This document shows positions 43,899 to 51,416 of a DNA stretch of 64,000 bases, piece by piece. The notes under the pieces were generated by a model that saw only the letters and a list, made by a program, of their open reading frames with translations, was not told the DNA's origin and made no database searches. This DNA comes from Amycolatopsis nigrescens CSC17Ta-90 (lineage in GTDB: Bacteria > Actinomycetota > Actinomycetes > Mycobacteriales > Pseudonocardiaceae): positions 7,919,001 to 7,983,000 of the forward strand of contig NZ_ARVW01000001.1 in NCBI RefSeq assembly GCF_000384315.1, given 5' to 3'. Each line of letters opens with the position of its first letter. The first letter of the stretch is position 1. The translations under genes were made by a program, and so were the position numbers.

Positions 43899-43923
43899 CG
43901 AGGCCCCGAATCAGGGCCTCGGA
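43899..43923 (-). terminator. Attenuator terminator of metG
   Basis: CCGAGGCCC and GGGCCTCGG (43899-43907 and 43915-43923) form a 9-bp stem with a 7-base loop, between the leader peptide stop (43930) and the metG ribosome-binding site. It lacks a U-tract, as usual for actinomycete attenuators. It would stop transcription when charged tRNA-Met is plentiful. Confidence 0.75.
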
Positions 43924-43929
43924 ATCTGT

Positions 43930-43983
43930 TCAGCGTTGGCGGCCCCGCGTGCGGGGCATCATCACCAGAGCTGACGAACACAT
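43930..43983 (-). CDS. metG leader peptide with consecutive Met codons
   Basis: The 17-residue peptide MCSSALVMMPRTRGRQR has an ATG at 43983 and a TGA at 43930-43932. The two adjacent ATG codons (43962-43957) are followed at once by a pause hairpin, GCCCCGC/GCGGGGC (43957-43951 and 43948-43942). A ribosome stalled on the Met codons for lack of Met-tRNA would cover this hairpin and favour antitermination. The start is leaderless: TAATGT (43996-43991) lies 7 nt upstream. Confidence 0.82.
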   Translation of the reverse strand: MCSSALVMMPRTRGRQR

Positions 43984-43990
43984 GCCCACG

Positions 43991-43996
43991 ACATTA
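43991..43996 (-). promoter_or_regulatory. -10 box of the metG leader transcript
   Basis: TAATGT on the minus strand is followed by 7 nt and the leader-peptide ATG at 43983. No convincing -35 was found. The same spacing occurs at the thrS leader. Confidence 0.6.
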
Positions 43997-44093
43997 GCAG
44001 CGACGTCCCGACACCTCACCGGATTTTCCGGTCGCGCCGTGGCTTCTGCGCGTAACGAAAGCCGGGCGGGGCTGATACTCCTCGGTGGCGGGC

Positions 44094-44870
44094 ATGCGGG
44101 GTTCTCGGCTGGCGGTGCTTCTGCTGCTGGCCGCCGTCTTGGCGGGGTGCGCGGCGGAGTCGCGGGAGTCCGCGCGGCGCCCTCGTGATGTGCCGTTGCT
44201 CCGGGCGCTGGTCAGCGCGGACGGGTTGCAGGTGACCGTGGAGTTCGACCGGTCCGGGTGCGGGGAGTTCCGGCTGACCGCGGACGAGGGCGAGCGTGCG
44301 GTGTCCGTGCACCTGGTGGCAGCGCCCTCGGCCACCCGTGGCGCCGGTGCGGAGACGCCGCGGCTGGTGCCCTGCACCCAGCTGGCGGCGATGGGCACGG
44401 CGACGGTGCGGGTCGGGACACCGGTGGCGGGCCGAGCCTTGGTGGATACCGCGACCGGTCGTGAGCTGCCGAGCATCGACGGCCGCACGTTGGCCGCGGT
44501 GGGGTATCTGCCGGCCGGTTATGTCTTCGCCCGGGACAGTTTCGAAACCGAGTCCGATGTCCCGCCGCGGAGCCCGCAGGCGCCGCTGGTGTGGACGCGG
44601 GTGTTCACCGGCCCGCCGGACCGGCCGGAGCTGCGGATCACCCAGGCGGCACCGGGCGGGCCGGAGCTACTCGGGTGGCCGGTGACGGCGACGGTGCGGG
44701 TCGGCGGTGCGGACGGGCAGCTGCACCTGACCGAGGGCGGCGCGCAGGCGCTGACCTGGGTGCTGGGCGGCCTGCGGATCGCGGTCTACACGGTGCAGGG
44801 CAACATCCACGAGACACCGCTCCCGGTGGCGGAACTCGAAGCCGTCGCCGCCGCCTTGCGCCCCGCCTAG
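44094..44870 (+). CDS. Putative secreted lipoprotein
   Basis: The protein has 258 residues from the ATG at 44094; a GTG at 44085 is also in frame. It has a lipoprotein signal MRGSRLAVLLLLAAVLAGC with lipobox LAGC, so the mature protein is anchored by a lipidated Cys outside the membrane. The rest (VTVEFDRSGCGEFRLTADEGERAVSVHLVA; LLGWPVTATVRVGGADGQLHL) is beta-rich with no catalytic motif I recognise. It is divergent from the metG leader and convergent with the HNH-like gene. Confidence 0.78.
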   Translation: MRGSRLAVLLLLAAVLAGCAAESRESARRPRDVPLLRALVSADGLQVTVEFDRSGCGEFRLTADEGERAVSVHLVAAPSATRGAGAETPRLVPCTQLAAMGTATVRVGTPVAGRALVDTATGRELPSIDGRTLAAVGYLPAGYVFARDSFETESDVPPRSPQAPLVWTRVFTGPPDRPELRITQAAPGGPELLGWPVTATVRVGGADGQLHLTEGGAQALTWVLGGLRIAVYTVQGNIHETPLPVAELEAVAAALRPA

Positions 44871-44882
44871 ACCACCGCGACG

Positions 44883-45356
44883 TCAGGTTGTCGATCGCCC
44901 TTGAAACATGGTCGTTCGGTGCCAGGCGAAATAGGGCTCGGAGGCAGCGCTGTGCGCAGTGCAGCCGCGGCCTCGCAGGTGCGACAGCCGATCTCGCAGG
45001 TTGCCTTCCGGGAGGCTGTCCCTGGCCGGCACCTGTAAGTTGCCGTGCTGGTCAACCGTGATCCAGCCCGACTCGTACAGCGCGTCGCAGCCGAAGCTGC
45101 ACGCGAGCATGGCGATGTGATGCAGCTGCCGTCGTTCCTCGTCCGTGCAAACCGCACGTTTCTTGATATGCGCGGCGACCAGGAACCTCAACGGGTACCG
45201 GTCGCCGCAGAGCGCGCACTCGGCGACTTCCGCGCCGCCGGCCAGCAGCTTCCGCAATTTCGCCTGCTCGGTACGGACCTTGACCTTGGCGATGGTGTCC
45301 AGCTCACCGAAGTGACGATTCTCCGCCACCTGATCGCCAGTCGACTCGTGCAGCAC
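44883..45356 (-). CDS. HNH-nuclease-like protein, probably 5'-truncated
   Basis: The protein has 157 residues from the GTG at 45356. A treble-clef HNH-like core is visible: CALCGDRYPLRFLVAAHIKKR, then a zinc-ligand Cys pair and ACSFGCDALYESGWITVD. Before it, the frame remains open and protein-like (DLLRALIGVEITGRPAEVV) up to and into the DUF5997 gene, without any ATG, GTG or TTG there. This suggests the original gene lost its 5' part. No ribosome-binding site precedes the GTG. It is either a remnant or translated from a non-standard start. Confidence 0.55.
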   Translation of the reverse strand: MLHESTGDQVAENRHFGELDTIAKVKVRTEQAKLRKLLAGGAEVAECALCGDRYPLRFLVAAHIKKRAVCTDEERRQLHHIAMLACSFGCDALYESGWITVDQHGNLQVPARDSLPEGNLRDRLSHLRGRGCTAHSAASEPYFAWHRTTMFQGRSTT

Positions 45357-45408
45357 GACTTCGGCCGGCCTGCCGGTGATCTCGACTCCGATGAGGGCGC
45401 GAAGCAGG

Positions 45409-45801
45409 TCAGGAACGCGGGCGGTGGGGCTCCGTGCTCTTCTCCTTGAGGCGCGCTGCTTCCTTGCGGACTTCGGCTTGGGTGGCGCGTTCCCGCTGCA
45501 GCCAGTCGGGGCCCTCGGCTTTCAAGGTGTCGATCTGTTCGGTGGTGAGCGGGTCGGTGATGCCACCCCGCGCGAGGCCGCCCATGGAGACGCCCAGTTT
45601 CGCCGCGACGACCGGTCGAGGATGCGGGCCGTCGCGGCGCAGCTCCCGCAGCCACTCGGGCGGGTCGGCCTGCAGGGCGTTCAGCTCGTCGCGCGAGACG
45701 ACACCCTCTTGGAACTCCGCGGGGGTGGCTTCGAGGTACACACCCAGCTTCTTGGCCGCCGTCGCGGGCTTCATCGTCTGGGTGGTCTTGTGCGACGTCA
45801 T
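45409..45801 (-). CDS. DUF5997 family protein
   Basis: The 130-residue conserved actinobacterial protein has the typical N-terminus MTSHKTTQTMKPATAAKKLGVYLEATPAEFQ. Two related half-motifs follow: ELNALQADPPEWLRELRRDG and IDTLKAEGPDWLQRERA, hinting at an internal duplication. The function is unknown. The start is leaderless behind TACCCT (45814-45809). It is divergent from the LysR-like protein at 45860, a pairing I recall as common in actinobacteria. Confidence 0.85.
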   Translation of the reverse strand: MTSHKTTQTMKPATAAKKLGVYLEATPAEFQEGVVSRDELNALQADPPEWLRELRRDGPHPRPVVAAKLGVSMGGLARGGITDPLTTEQIDTLKAEGPDWLQRERATQAEVRKEAARLKEKSTEPHRPRS

Positions 45802-45808
45802 GCGGTCA

Positions 45809-45853
45809 AGGGTATCGGGCGTGTGCGCTACCGCCGATCACACCCGGTAATCT
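45809..45853. promoter_or_regulatory. Divergent leaderless promoters of the DUF5997 and LysR-like genes
   Basis: On the minus strand TACCCT (45814-45809) is 7 nt before the DUF5997 ATG. On the plus strand TAATCT (45848-45853) is 6 nt before the GTG at 45860. The 58-bp gap leaves no room for long leaders. Confidence 0.6.
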
Positions 45854-45859
45854 GGCCTC

Positions 45860-46630
45860 GTGACAGGCTCGGACGTACCTCCTTCGTTCAGGCTCGCGTA
45901 CGTCCCGGGGGTGACGCCCGCGAAGTGGGTGCGGATCTGGCACGAGCGGATGCCTGAAGTTCCGCTGACCCTGCACCAGGTGCCCGCCGCCGAAGCGGCC
46001 GGCCTGGTACGGGACGGAGGCGCCGACGCGGTCTTCCTGCGGTTGCCGACCGACCGGACGGGCCTGCACGCGATACCCCTGTACACCGAGACGACCGTGG
46101 TCGTGGTGCCGAAGGACCACCTCGTGGCTGTGTCCAAGGAGATGTCCAAAGAGATGTCCGAAGAGGTGTCCGCCGAGGACCTTGCCGACGACGTGGTGCT
46201 GCATCCCCTGGACGACACCCTTGGCTGGGACCGACTGCCGGGACGCCCGGCGATCGAGCGCCCGGCCACCACGGCCGACGCCATCGAACTGGTCGCGGCG
46301 GGCGTCGGTCTGCTCGTCGTGCCGCAGTCGCTCGCGCGGTTGCACCACCGCAAGGACCTCACCTACCGGCCGCTCTCGGGCGGCCCGGAGTCGCGGGTGG
46401 CGTTGTCGTGGCCGGAGGACGAGACCACCGACCTGATGGAGCAGTTCATCGGGATCGTTCGCGGGCGGACCGTCAACAGCACGCGCGGGCGTCAGGCACC
46501 AGCACCGGCCCCGGCGAAGCGCAAACGTCCCGAGGCCGAGGGACGGAAACCCGCGGCCGGCCGGGGCAGGCAGCGGGGTTCCGGCGCCCCTAGAGGTGGC
46601 AAACGGGGGAAACCTCGCCGCCGGTCCTAG
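45860..46630 (+). CDS. LysR substrate-binding-domain protein without HTH
   Basis: The 256-residue protein is made of a LysR-type effector domain (FRLAYVPGVTPAKWVRIWHERMP; AIPLYTETTVVVVPKDHLVA; AIELVAAGVGLLVVPQSLARL) with no N-terminal HTH. The last 60 residues are a basic, disordered Pro/Ala/Arg/Lys tail that could bind nucleic acid. A 4 x 12-bp repeat encodes SKEMSKEMSEEV. It starts at a leaderless GTG and its 3' end overlaps the convergent MFS gene by 41 bp. It probably acts with the DUF5997 protein (inference). Confidence 0.85.
   Translation: MTGSDVPPSFRLAYVPGVTPAKWVRIWHERMPEVPLTLHQVPAAEAAGLVRDGGADAVFLRLPTDRTGLHAIPLYTETTVVVVPKDHLVAVSKEMSKEMSEEVSAEDLADDVVLHPLDDTLGWDRLPGRPAIERPATTADAIELVAAGVGLLVVPQSLARLHHRKDLTYRPLSGGPESRVALSWPEDETTDLMEQFIGIVRGRTVNSTRGRQAPAPAPAKRKRPEAEGRKPAAGRGRQRGSGAPRGGKRGKPRRRS
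46131..46178 (+). repeat. Four tandem 12-bp repeats inside the LysR-like gene
   Basis: Units TGTCCAAGGAGA, TGTCCAAAGAGA, TGTCCGAAGAGG and TGTCCGCCGAGG follow without gaps and in frame. They lengthen a charged loop of the effector domain by Ser-Lys/Glu-Glu-Met/Val units. Slippage could change the loop length between strains. Confidence 0.85.
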
Positions 46631-47885
46631 CGCGCCGGGGGAGCAGCAGCGGGGTTGCCAGGCTGAGCAGCCCGGCGATCGCGATCGCGGTGCGGGTGCT
46701 GGTGAGTGCGGCCAACGGTCCCCACAAGGCGGTCATCGCGGCCACGGTGAGCTTGCTGGTGATCGACCAGGCGGACAGGGTGCGCACCACGCGGTCCGGC
46801 GGGAGCTGCTCGAGCCGATAGCTGGCGAACACCGGGTTGAACACGCCCATGCAGGTGATCAGTCCCAGCTCGACGACCATGACGAGGATCAGCCCGCTGG
46901 TGCCGGGGTGGACGAAGGCCAGCCCGAGCAGCCAGCACGCGCGCAGCGCCCCGGCGGTGAGCATGACCTGATGCCGTCCGAACCGCGTGACCAGCCGGCG
47001 GGACAGTCGTGCGCCGATGAGGCCGCCGACGCAGGGCGCGGCGAACGCGAGGCCGTACTGCCACGGCGCGAAACCGAGGGGGCCGAGCATGAGCACGGCG
47101 AGCACCGGCGAGGTCGCCATGATCAGGCTGCTGACCAGGATCGTGTTGAGGAACAGCGGGCGCAGCGTGGCGTGGGTCAGGATGTACCGCCAGCCTTCGA
47201 GCAGGTCGCGTGCCCGCAGCCGCGGTGCGCCGGTCCGCGCGGGGCGTGGCTCCTTCTTGCCGATCGCGCGGATGCCCACTGCCGAGAGCAGATAGCTGAT
47301 CGCGTCGGCTACCACGGTCGCCGCCGGGCCGAACAGGCCGATCGCGGCCCCGCCGAGCGGCGGGCCGAGTGCGGTGGCGGTCCACGCCGTCGACTCGAAC
47401 CGTCCGTTCGCGATGAGCAGGTCTTCCGGTCGCACCAGCGCTTTCAGGCAGGCGCCGCTGGCCGCCTGGAAGGTGATGTCGGCCGCCGCCACGAGCACCG
47501 ACACGATCAGGAGCTGCCCGAAGCCGAGCAGGCCGAGTGCGAACGCGGCGGGGACGGTCAGCAGCGCAGCGAACCGGATCAGGTCCATCGTGATCATCAC
47601 CGGTCGTTTCCGGCGGAACTCCAGCCACGGACCGAGCGGCACCGCGACCACGGCCCCGACGGCAAGGCCGGTGGCCGCCAGTGCCGACACCTCGGTCGGC
47701 CCGGCGTGCAGCACGAGGATCGCGACCAGCGGGAACGCGTCGAACGCGAGCCGGGTGCCGAACGTGCTGACCGCATACCCCGCCCACAACCAGCCGAACT
47801 GCCGCCCGAGCGACCGCCTGCCCGCCACGCCCAGCCCCCTCACGCCGACCAGCGAGATCAAAGCGGGCAGCGGACGGCCGGTCAA
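46590..47885 (-). CDS. MFS transporter (DHA3-like efflux)
   Basis: The 431-residue, 12-helix MFS protein has its first helix at FGWLWAGYAVSTFGTRLAFDAFPLVA. The motif-A-like loop is LGPWLEFRRKRPVMITMDLIRF. The annotated start at 47885 is TTG; a GTG about 20 codons downstream (VAGRRSLGRQ) fits the family better, so the start is uncertain. It probably exports a drug or metabolite. It is divergent from the GH20 gene. Confidence 0.85.
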   Translation of the reverse strand: MTGRPLPALISLVGVRGLGVAGRRSLGRQFGWLWAGYAVSTFGTRLAFDAFPLVAILVLHAGPTEVSALAATGLAVGAVVAVPLGPWLEFRRKRPVMITMDLIRFAALLTVPAAFALGLLGFGQLLIVSVLVAAADITFQAASGACLKALVRPEDLLIANGRFESTAWTATALGPPLGGAAIGLFGPAATVVADAISYLLSAVGIRAIGKKEPRPARTGAPRLRARDLLEGWRYILTHATLRPLFLNTILVSSLIMATSPVLAVLMLGPLGFAPWQYGLAFAAPCVGGLIGARLSRRLVTRFGRHQVMLTAGALRACWLLGLAFVHPGTSGLILVMVVELGLITCMGVFNPVFASYRLEQLPPDRVVRTLSAWSITSKLTVAAMTALWGPLAALTSTRTAIAIAGLLSLATPLLLPRRARTGGEVSPVCHL

Positions 47886-47936
47886 ACAACCGACTCGCGG
47901 CGAGCCACAACGACGGGTTGTGGAACGGGAGATACT

Positions 47937-47952
47937 GCAAGAGGACTCTTGC
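47937..47952. promoter_or_regulatory. GCAAGAG-GA-CTCTTGC palindrome between MFS and GH20 genes
   Basis: Perfect 7-bp arms flank a 2-bp centre. A related half-site CTTCTTGC occurs about 20 bp further (47964-47971), followed by TGCAC-ACTGA-GTGCA. This is a candidate operator in the 143-bp divergent region. No regulator gene adjoins. Confidence 0.5.
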
Positions 47953-48029
47953 GTCGCAGTGAATCTTCTTGCACACTGAGTGCACCGATTGAGCAGGAAA
48001 ACGCATCGCTACACAGGCGGGAGCGCGGC

Positions 48030-49541
48030 ATGCGAAGGCTCATCACCACACTGGCCACGGTCGGTCTTTCGATCGCCGCCGGACTCGCCGCCGTTCCGGG
48101 ATATGCGTCGTCGTCCACTCCGCAGACCATCCCCGCGCTGCGCGAGTGGACCGCGGGCGGCGACGGGTACCTGTTCGGCTCCGGCTCCCGGGTGGTGGCC
48201 AGTACCGAACTGGCGGGCACGGCGCGCACCTTCGCCGAGGACCTCCGCTCGCTGACCGGCGTTCCGGTGGACGTCGTGTTCGGGGCCAAGGCGGAACCCG
48301 GCGACATCGAGCTGCGGCTCGGCACCGCCGACGGCGGCCCCGAGGGCTACCTGCTGACCGTCGCACCGGCGATTTCGGTGCTGGGCAACACGAACAGCGG
48401 CGTGTTCCTCGGTACCAGGTCGGTGCTGCAACTGCTCCGGCAGAACCTCGCCGTGCCCGGCGGTATCGCGCGCGACTGGCCGCGCTATCCCGAACGCGGG
48501 CTGATGGTGGACGCAGGTCGGCAGTACTTCTCGCTCGACTGGCTGCGGCAGCGCGTCCGCGAGCTGTCCTACCTGAAGATGAACCAGCTGTACCTGCATC
48601 TGAACGACGTCAACGGGTTCCGGTTGCGCAGCGACACCCATCCCGAGGTCACCTCGGCGCAGCACTACACCAAGCAGGAGATCCGCGACCTGATCGACTA
48701 CGCGGCCGCATACCAGGTGGACGTGATTCCGGAACTGGACTTTCCCGGGCACCTGGACCCGATTCTCGCCGCGCACCCGGACCTGAAGCTGGTCAGCCGG
48801 ACCGGGGCGGTCAGCGACAGCAACATCGACCTGTCCCAACCCGGCGCATGGCGGTTGATGGAAGACCTGATCACCGAGTTCCTGCCGCTGTTCCCCAGCC
48901 GGTTCTGGCACATCGGCGCCGACGAGTACGTCACCGACTACGCCGACTATCCGCAACTGGAGACCTACGCGAAGCAGCGGTTCGGAGCGACGGCCACCGG
49001 CAAGGACGCCTACCACGGGTATTTCAACTGGGCCAACGAACTGGTCAAGGCTTCTGGCAAGACGGCCCGCGCGCACAACGACGGGCTCAAGCCGGGTGGG
49101 GCAACCGTGCCGGTGGCCACCGACATCATCATCGAACACTGGTCGATGAGCGGGCCGCCGCCGTGGTTCGGCCCGGCGTACAGCGGAAAGCAGCTGATCG
49201 CCATGGGCTACCGGGTGCAGAACGGTTCCTTCACGCCGACGCACCACACGGCGGGCGGCTGGGCGTCGCCGTTCAACGTGCCCGCGCCGATCATGTACGA
49301 CACCTGGGATCCCACCATTTTCGTGGACGGCTCCCGGCTGTCCGAGATGGAGGACCGGTCCAACCTGGGCTCGAAACTGAAGCTCTGGTGCGACGAGAGC
49401 ACCAAGACCGAGCGGCAGCTCGCCGACGCGATCCACGACAAGCTGCGGGTGATGGCGCAGCACACCTGGCGTTCATCGGGCCCGCCGCTGTACCTGCTGT
49501 TCGCGCCGGTGATCAAGGCGGTCGGCGAAGCTCCGGCATAA
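48030..49541 (+). CDS. Secreted GH20 beta-N-acetylhexosaminidase
   Basis: The protein has 503 residues from the ATG at 48030, behind GGCGGGAG. A signal peptide (MRRLITTLATVGLSIAAGLAAVPGYAS) is followed by the GH20b domain (about 60-150) and the GH20 TIM barrel. The catalytic Asp-Glu pair is in WHIGADEYV. HLNDVNGFRL and DFPGHLDPIL are further family motifs. It releases GlcNAc from chitin or glycan ends outside the cell. It stands next to a secreted lipase, so this is an exoenzyme pair. Confidence 0.92.
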   Translation: MRRLITTLATVGLSIAAGLAAVPGYASSSTPQTIPALREWTAGGDGYLFGSGSRVVASTELAGTARTFAEDLRSLTGVPVDVVFGAKAEPGDIELRLGTADGGPEGYLLTVAPAISVLGNTNSGVFLGTRSVLQLLRQNLAVPGGIARDWPRYPERGLMVDAGRQYFSLDWLRQRVRELSYLKMNQLYLHLNDVNGFRLRSDTHPEVTSAQHYTKQEIRDLIDYAAAYQVDVIPELDFPGHLDPILAAHPDLKLVSRTGAVSDSNIDLSQPGAWRLMEDLITEFLPLFPSRFWHIGADEYVTDYADYPQLETYAKQRFGATATGKDAYHGYFNWANELVKASGKTARAHNDGLKPGGATVPVATDIIIEHWSMSGPPPWFGPAYSGKQLIAMGYRVQNGSFTPTHHTAGGWASPFNVPAPIMYDTWDPTIFVDGSRLSEMEDRSNLGSKLKLWCDESTKTERQLADAIHDKLRVMAQHTWRSSGPPLYLLFAPVIKAVGEAPA

Positions 49542-49580
49542 CCGGACATCCCTTGCCCTGCAAAGGAAATCGAGGTCCAA

Positions 49581-50459
49581 ATGCGACGTAAGACGATCGT
49601 CTCCGCCCTCGCGCTGTGCTCGGCCGTCGGCTGCTTGCCCGCTGTGGCCGGCTCGGCGTCGGCGGCGCCCCGCTATCGCGACTACGTGGCACTGGGTGAC
49701 TCCTACGCCTCGATCGCCTCCCTGCTGACCGTGGAGGACAAGGTCGGCTGCTTCCGCTCCGCCGACAACTACCCGCACGTACTCGCCGCGAAGCTCGGGG
49801 TGGAGCGGCTTACCGACGTCAGCTGCGGCAGCGCCACCACGGCGCATATGACCGAGCCGCAGCGGACTCCCACCCTGGGCACCAATCCGGCCCAGTTCGA
49901 CGCCCTGCGACCGGAAACCGACCTGGTCACGCTCACCATCGGGGGCAACGACCTCGGTTTCGAGAGCGTTATCGGCCAGTGCGGGCTGCTCAGCGTCACC
50001 GACCCGCTCGGCAACCCGTGCGAACGGGCCAACCGCAATCCCGATGGCAGTGACAAGGTCCGCCGGAAGATCGAACAAGAGGTCGCGCCCCGGGTGGCCG
50101 CCGTGGTGCGGGGTATCAAGGAGCGCTCGCCGGACGCGCGGGTCCTGCTGGTCGGTTACCTGCGCTGGCTGCCGGAGGCGACGGGCTGCTGGCCGGCCGT
50201 CCCGCTCGCGCAGGGGGACGTGCCGTACGCGACCAGCCTGCAGCAGGCGCTGGTCGACGTGCTGGCCGGCAACGCGGGCGGCAACGTGAGCGCGTTCGAT
50301 CCGATGCCGATCACCGGCCACGACATGTGCCAGGCGCCCGGCACCCGCTGGGTGGAGCCGGTTGTACCAGCCGCGCCGACCACGCCCTTCCATCCGAACG
50401 CACTCGGCCAGCGCAACCTCGGGGAACGGCTCGCCGAGCGGCTGGGCGGCACGCGCTAG
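49581..50459 (+). CDS. Secreted SGNH/GDSL-type lipase
   Basis: The 292-residue protein has a signal peptide ending near ASAAP. Block I is VALGDSYAS with the nucleophile Ser, block III is LTIGGNDLGF, and the catalytic His is in TTPFHPNALGQ. Six cysteines in the mature part fit three disulfides, as in Streptomyces extracellular lipases of this family. It starts 39 bp after the GH20 stop with GGAAATCGAGG upstream. It hydrolyses esters outside the cell. Confidence 0.92.
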   Translation: MRRKTIVSALALCSAVGCLPAVAGSASAAPRYRDYVALGDSYASIASLLTVEDKVGCFRSADNYPHVLAAKLGVERLTDVSCGSATTAHMTEPQRTPTLGTNPAQFDALRPETDLVTLTIGGNDLGFESVIGQCGLLSVTDPLGNPCERANRNPDGSDKVRRKIEQEVAPRVAAVVRGIKERSPDARVLLVGYLRWLPEATGCWPAVPLAQGDVPYATSLQQALVDVLAGNAGGNVSAFDPMPITGHDMCQAPGTRWVEPVVPAAPTTPFHPNALGQRNLGERLAERLGGTR

Positions 50460-51244
50460 CCAAGTCGGCGCCGGAACCACGTGGTCAGCCCGGCGTCCAC
50501 CTCGCGTGCCAGTGGCAGTTGCGGCGCCGGTTCGATGCCAGGCTCGTCGGCGAGCGGGTGCGCCAGTCCGGGGATCGACAGCAGTTCGGCCCGTTCCCCC
50601 AACGCGTCGACGAGGTCGAACGCGTCGGTGCGCAGGGCAGGGTGATCCAGCTCGCCGCTGACGACCAGCAGTGGCGCGCGGCCGGCGATGGCGTCCGCCT
50701 TGGCGACGAAGTCCAGGCTGTCGACGGCTTTTTCGGACTCGGCGTCATACGGGTAGTCGCCAGGGAACAGGTCGACGACGGACCGCAGCCGGATGGCGCC
50801 GTTCACGATGGCGCCGGCGAAGACCGGGATGTCGGTGTCGGCGAGGACCCGCAACGCGACCGCCCCGCCCAGCGAGCCGCCCAGCACGCCGATCGGACCG
50901 TCATCGACCGGCAGTTGCGCGCGGATCGACGCCAGCGCGGCCGGGAACTCCTCGGTCGCCTGTCGGACGAACGGATACAGCACCGACATCAGGGGGTCCT
51001 GCTGGAGCAGGGCCAAGCCGGCGTCCATGCTGCCGTCGACCATCCGCGCCCCGCACATCGGCATGCCGAGGTGCACCCGCCACGCGGGCAGCTCGTTCAG
51101 CGGCAACGCGGCGGCGAACGCGGCGTCCGACCTCGGCGCGTCCAGCATGTGCCAGGTGACGATCAGTGGCGCGGGGCCGTCGCCGGACGGCGGCAGTGCG
51201 GTGAACGGCACGCCGGCCGCCGTGCCCGCAATCGGTGAGTGCAT
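50456..51244 (-). CDS. Alpha/beta-hydrolase (dienelactone-hydrolase-like)
   Basis: The 262-residue serine hydrolase has its nucleophile elbow in GVLGGSLGGAVALRVLA. The acid Asp is in LVVSGELDHPALRTDAFDL and the probable His in IPGLAHPLADEPG. It has no signal peptide. The substrate is unknown. It converges on the GDSL lipase with a 4-bp overlap and is divergent from the GntR gene. Confidence 0.82.
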   Translation of the reverse strand: MHSPIAGTAAGVPFTALPPSGDGPAPLIVTWHMLDAPRSDAAFAAALPLNELPAWRVHLGMPMCGARMVDGSMDAGLALLQQDPLMSVLYPFVRQATEEFPAALASIRAQLPVDDGPIGVLGGSLGGAVALRVLADTDIPVFAGAIVNGAIRLRSVVDLFPGDYPYDAESEKAVDSLDFVAKADAIAGRAPLLVVSGELDHPALRTDAFDLVDALGERAELLSIPGLAHPLADEPGIEPAPQLPLAREVDAGLTTWFRRRLG

Positions 51245-51403
51245 GCGGCGATAGTAGGTCCGCGGCCACGTGCCGGGAGCTGGTTACGCCACCGGCGAAA
51301 GCGCGAGGGGTGGCGGAGCGTCGCGAAGTGGCGACAACTCGGCTGGTCAGGAGTTTGTGCAGGTCAGCTTTGGTGGCGTAACTCCGGCGTAACAGTTGGC
51401 GGA

Positions 51404-51409
51404 TAGCGT
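51404..51409 (+). promoter_or_regulatory. -10 box deciding the gntR start
   Basis: TAGCGT lies exactly 7 nt before the GTG at 51417, as at several other leaderless genes in the window. This favours 51417 over TTG 51396 and GTG 51408, which would be upstream of or inside the box. Confidence 0.5.
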
Positions 51410-51416
51410 GGCCGTC

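Noticed and set aside
43891..43990. T-box riboswitch upstream of metG, and likewise of thrS
   Set aside because: No T-box consensus or Stem I elements fit in the short leaders. A coding leader with cognate codons explains the structure better.
46596..48029. N-terminal extension of the GH20 hexosaminidase back to 46596
   Set aside because: It lies antisense to the MFS gene. The ATG at 48030 gives a perfect signal peptide and has a ribosome-binding site.
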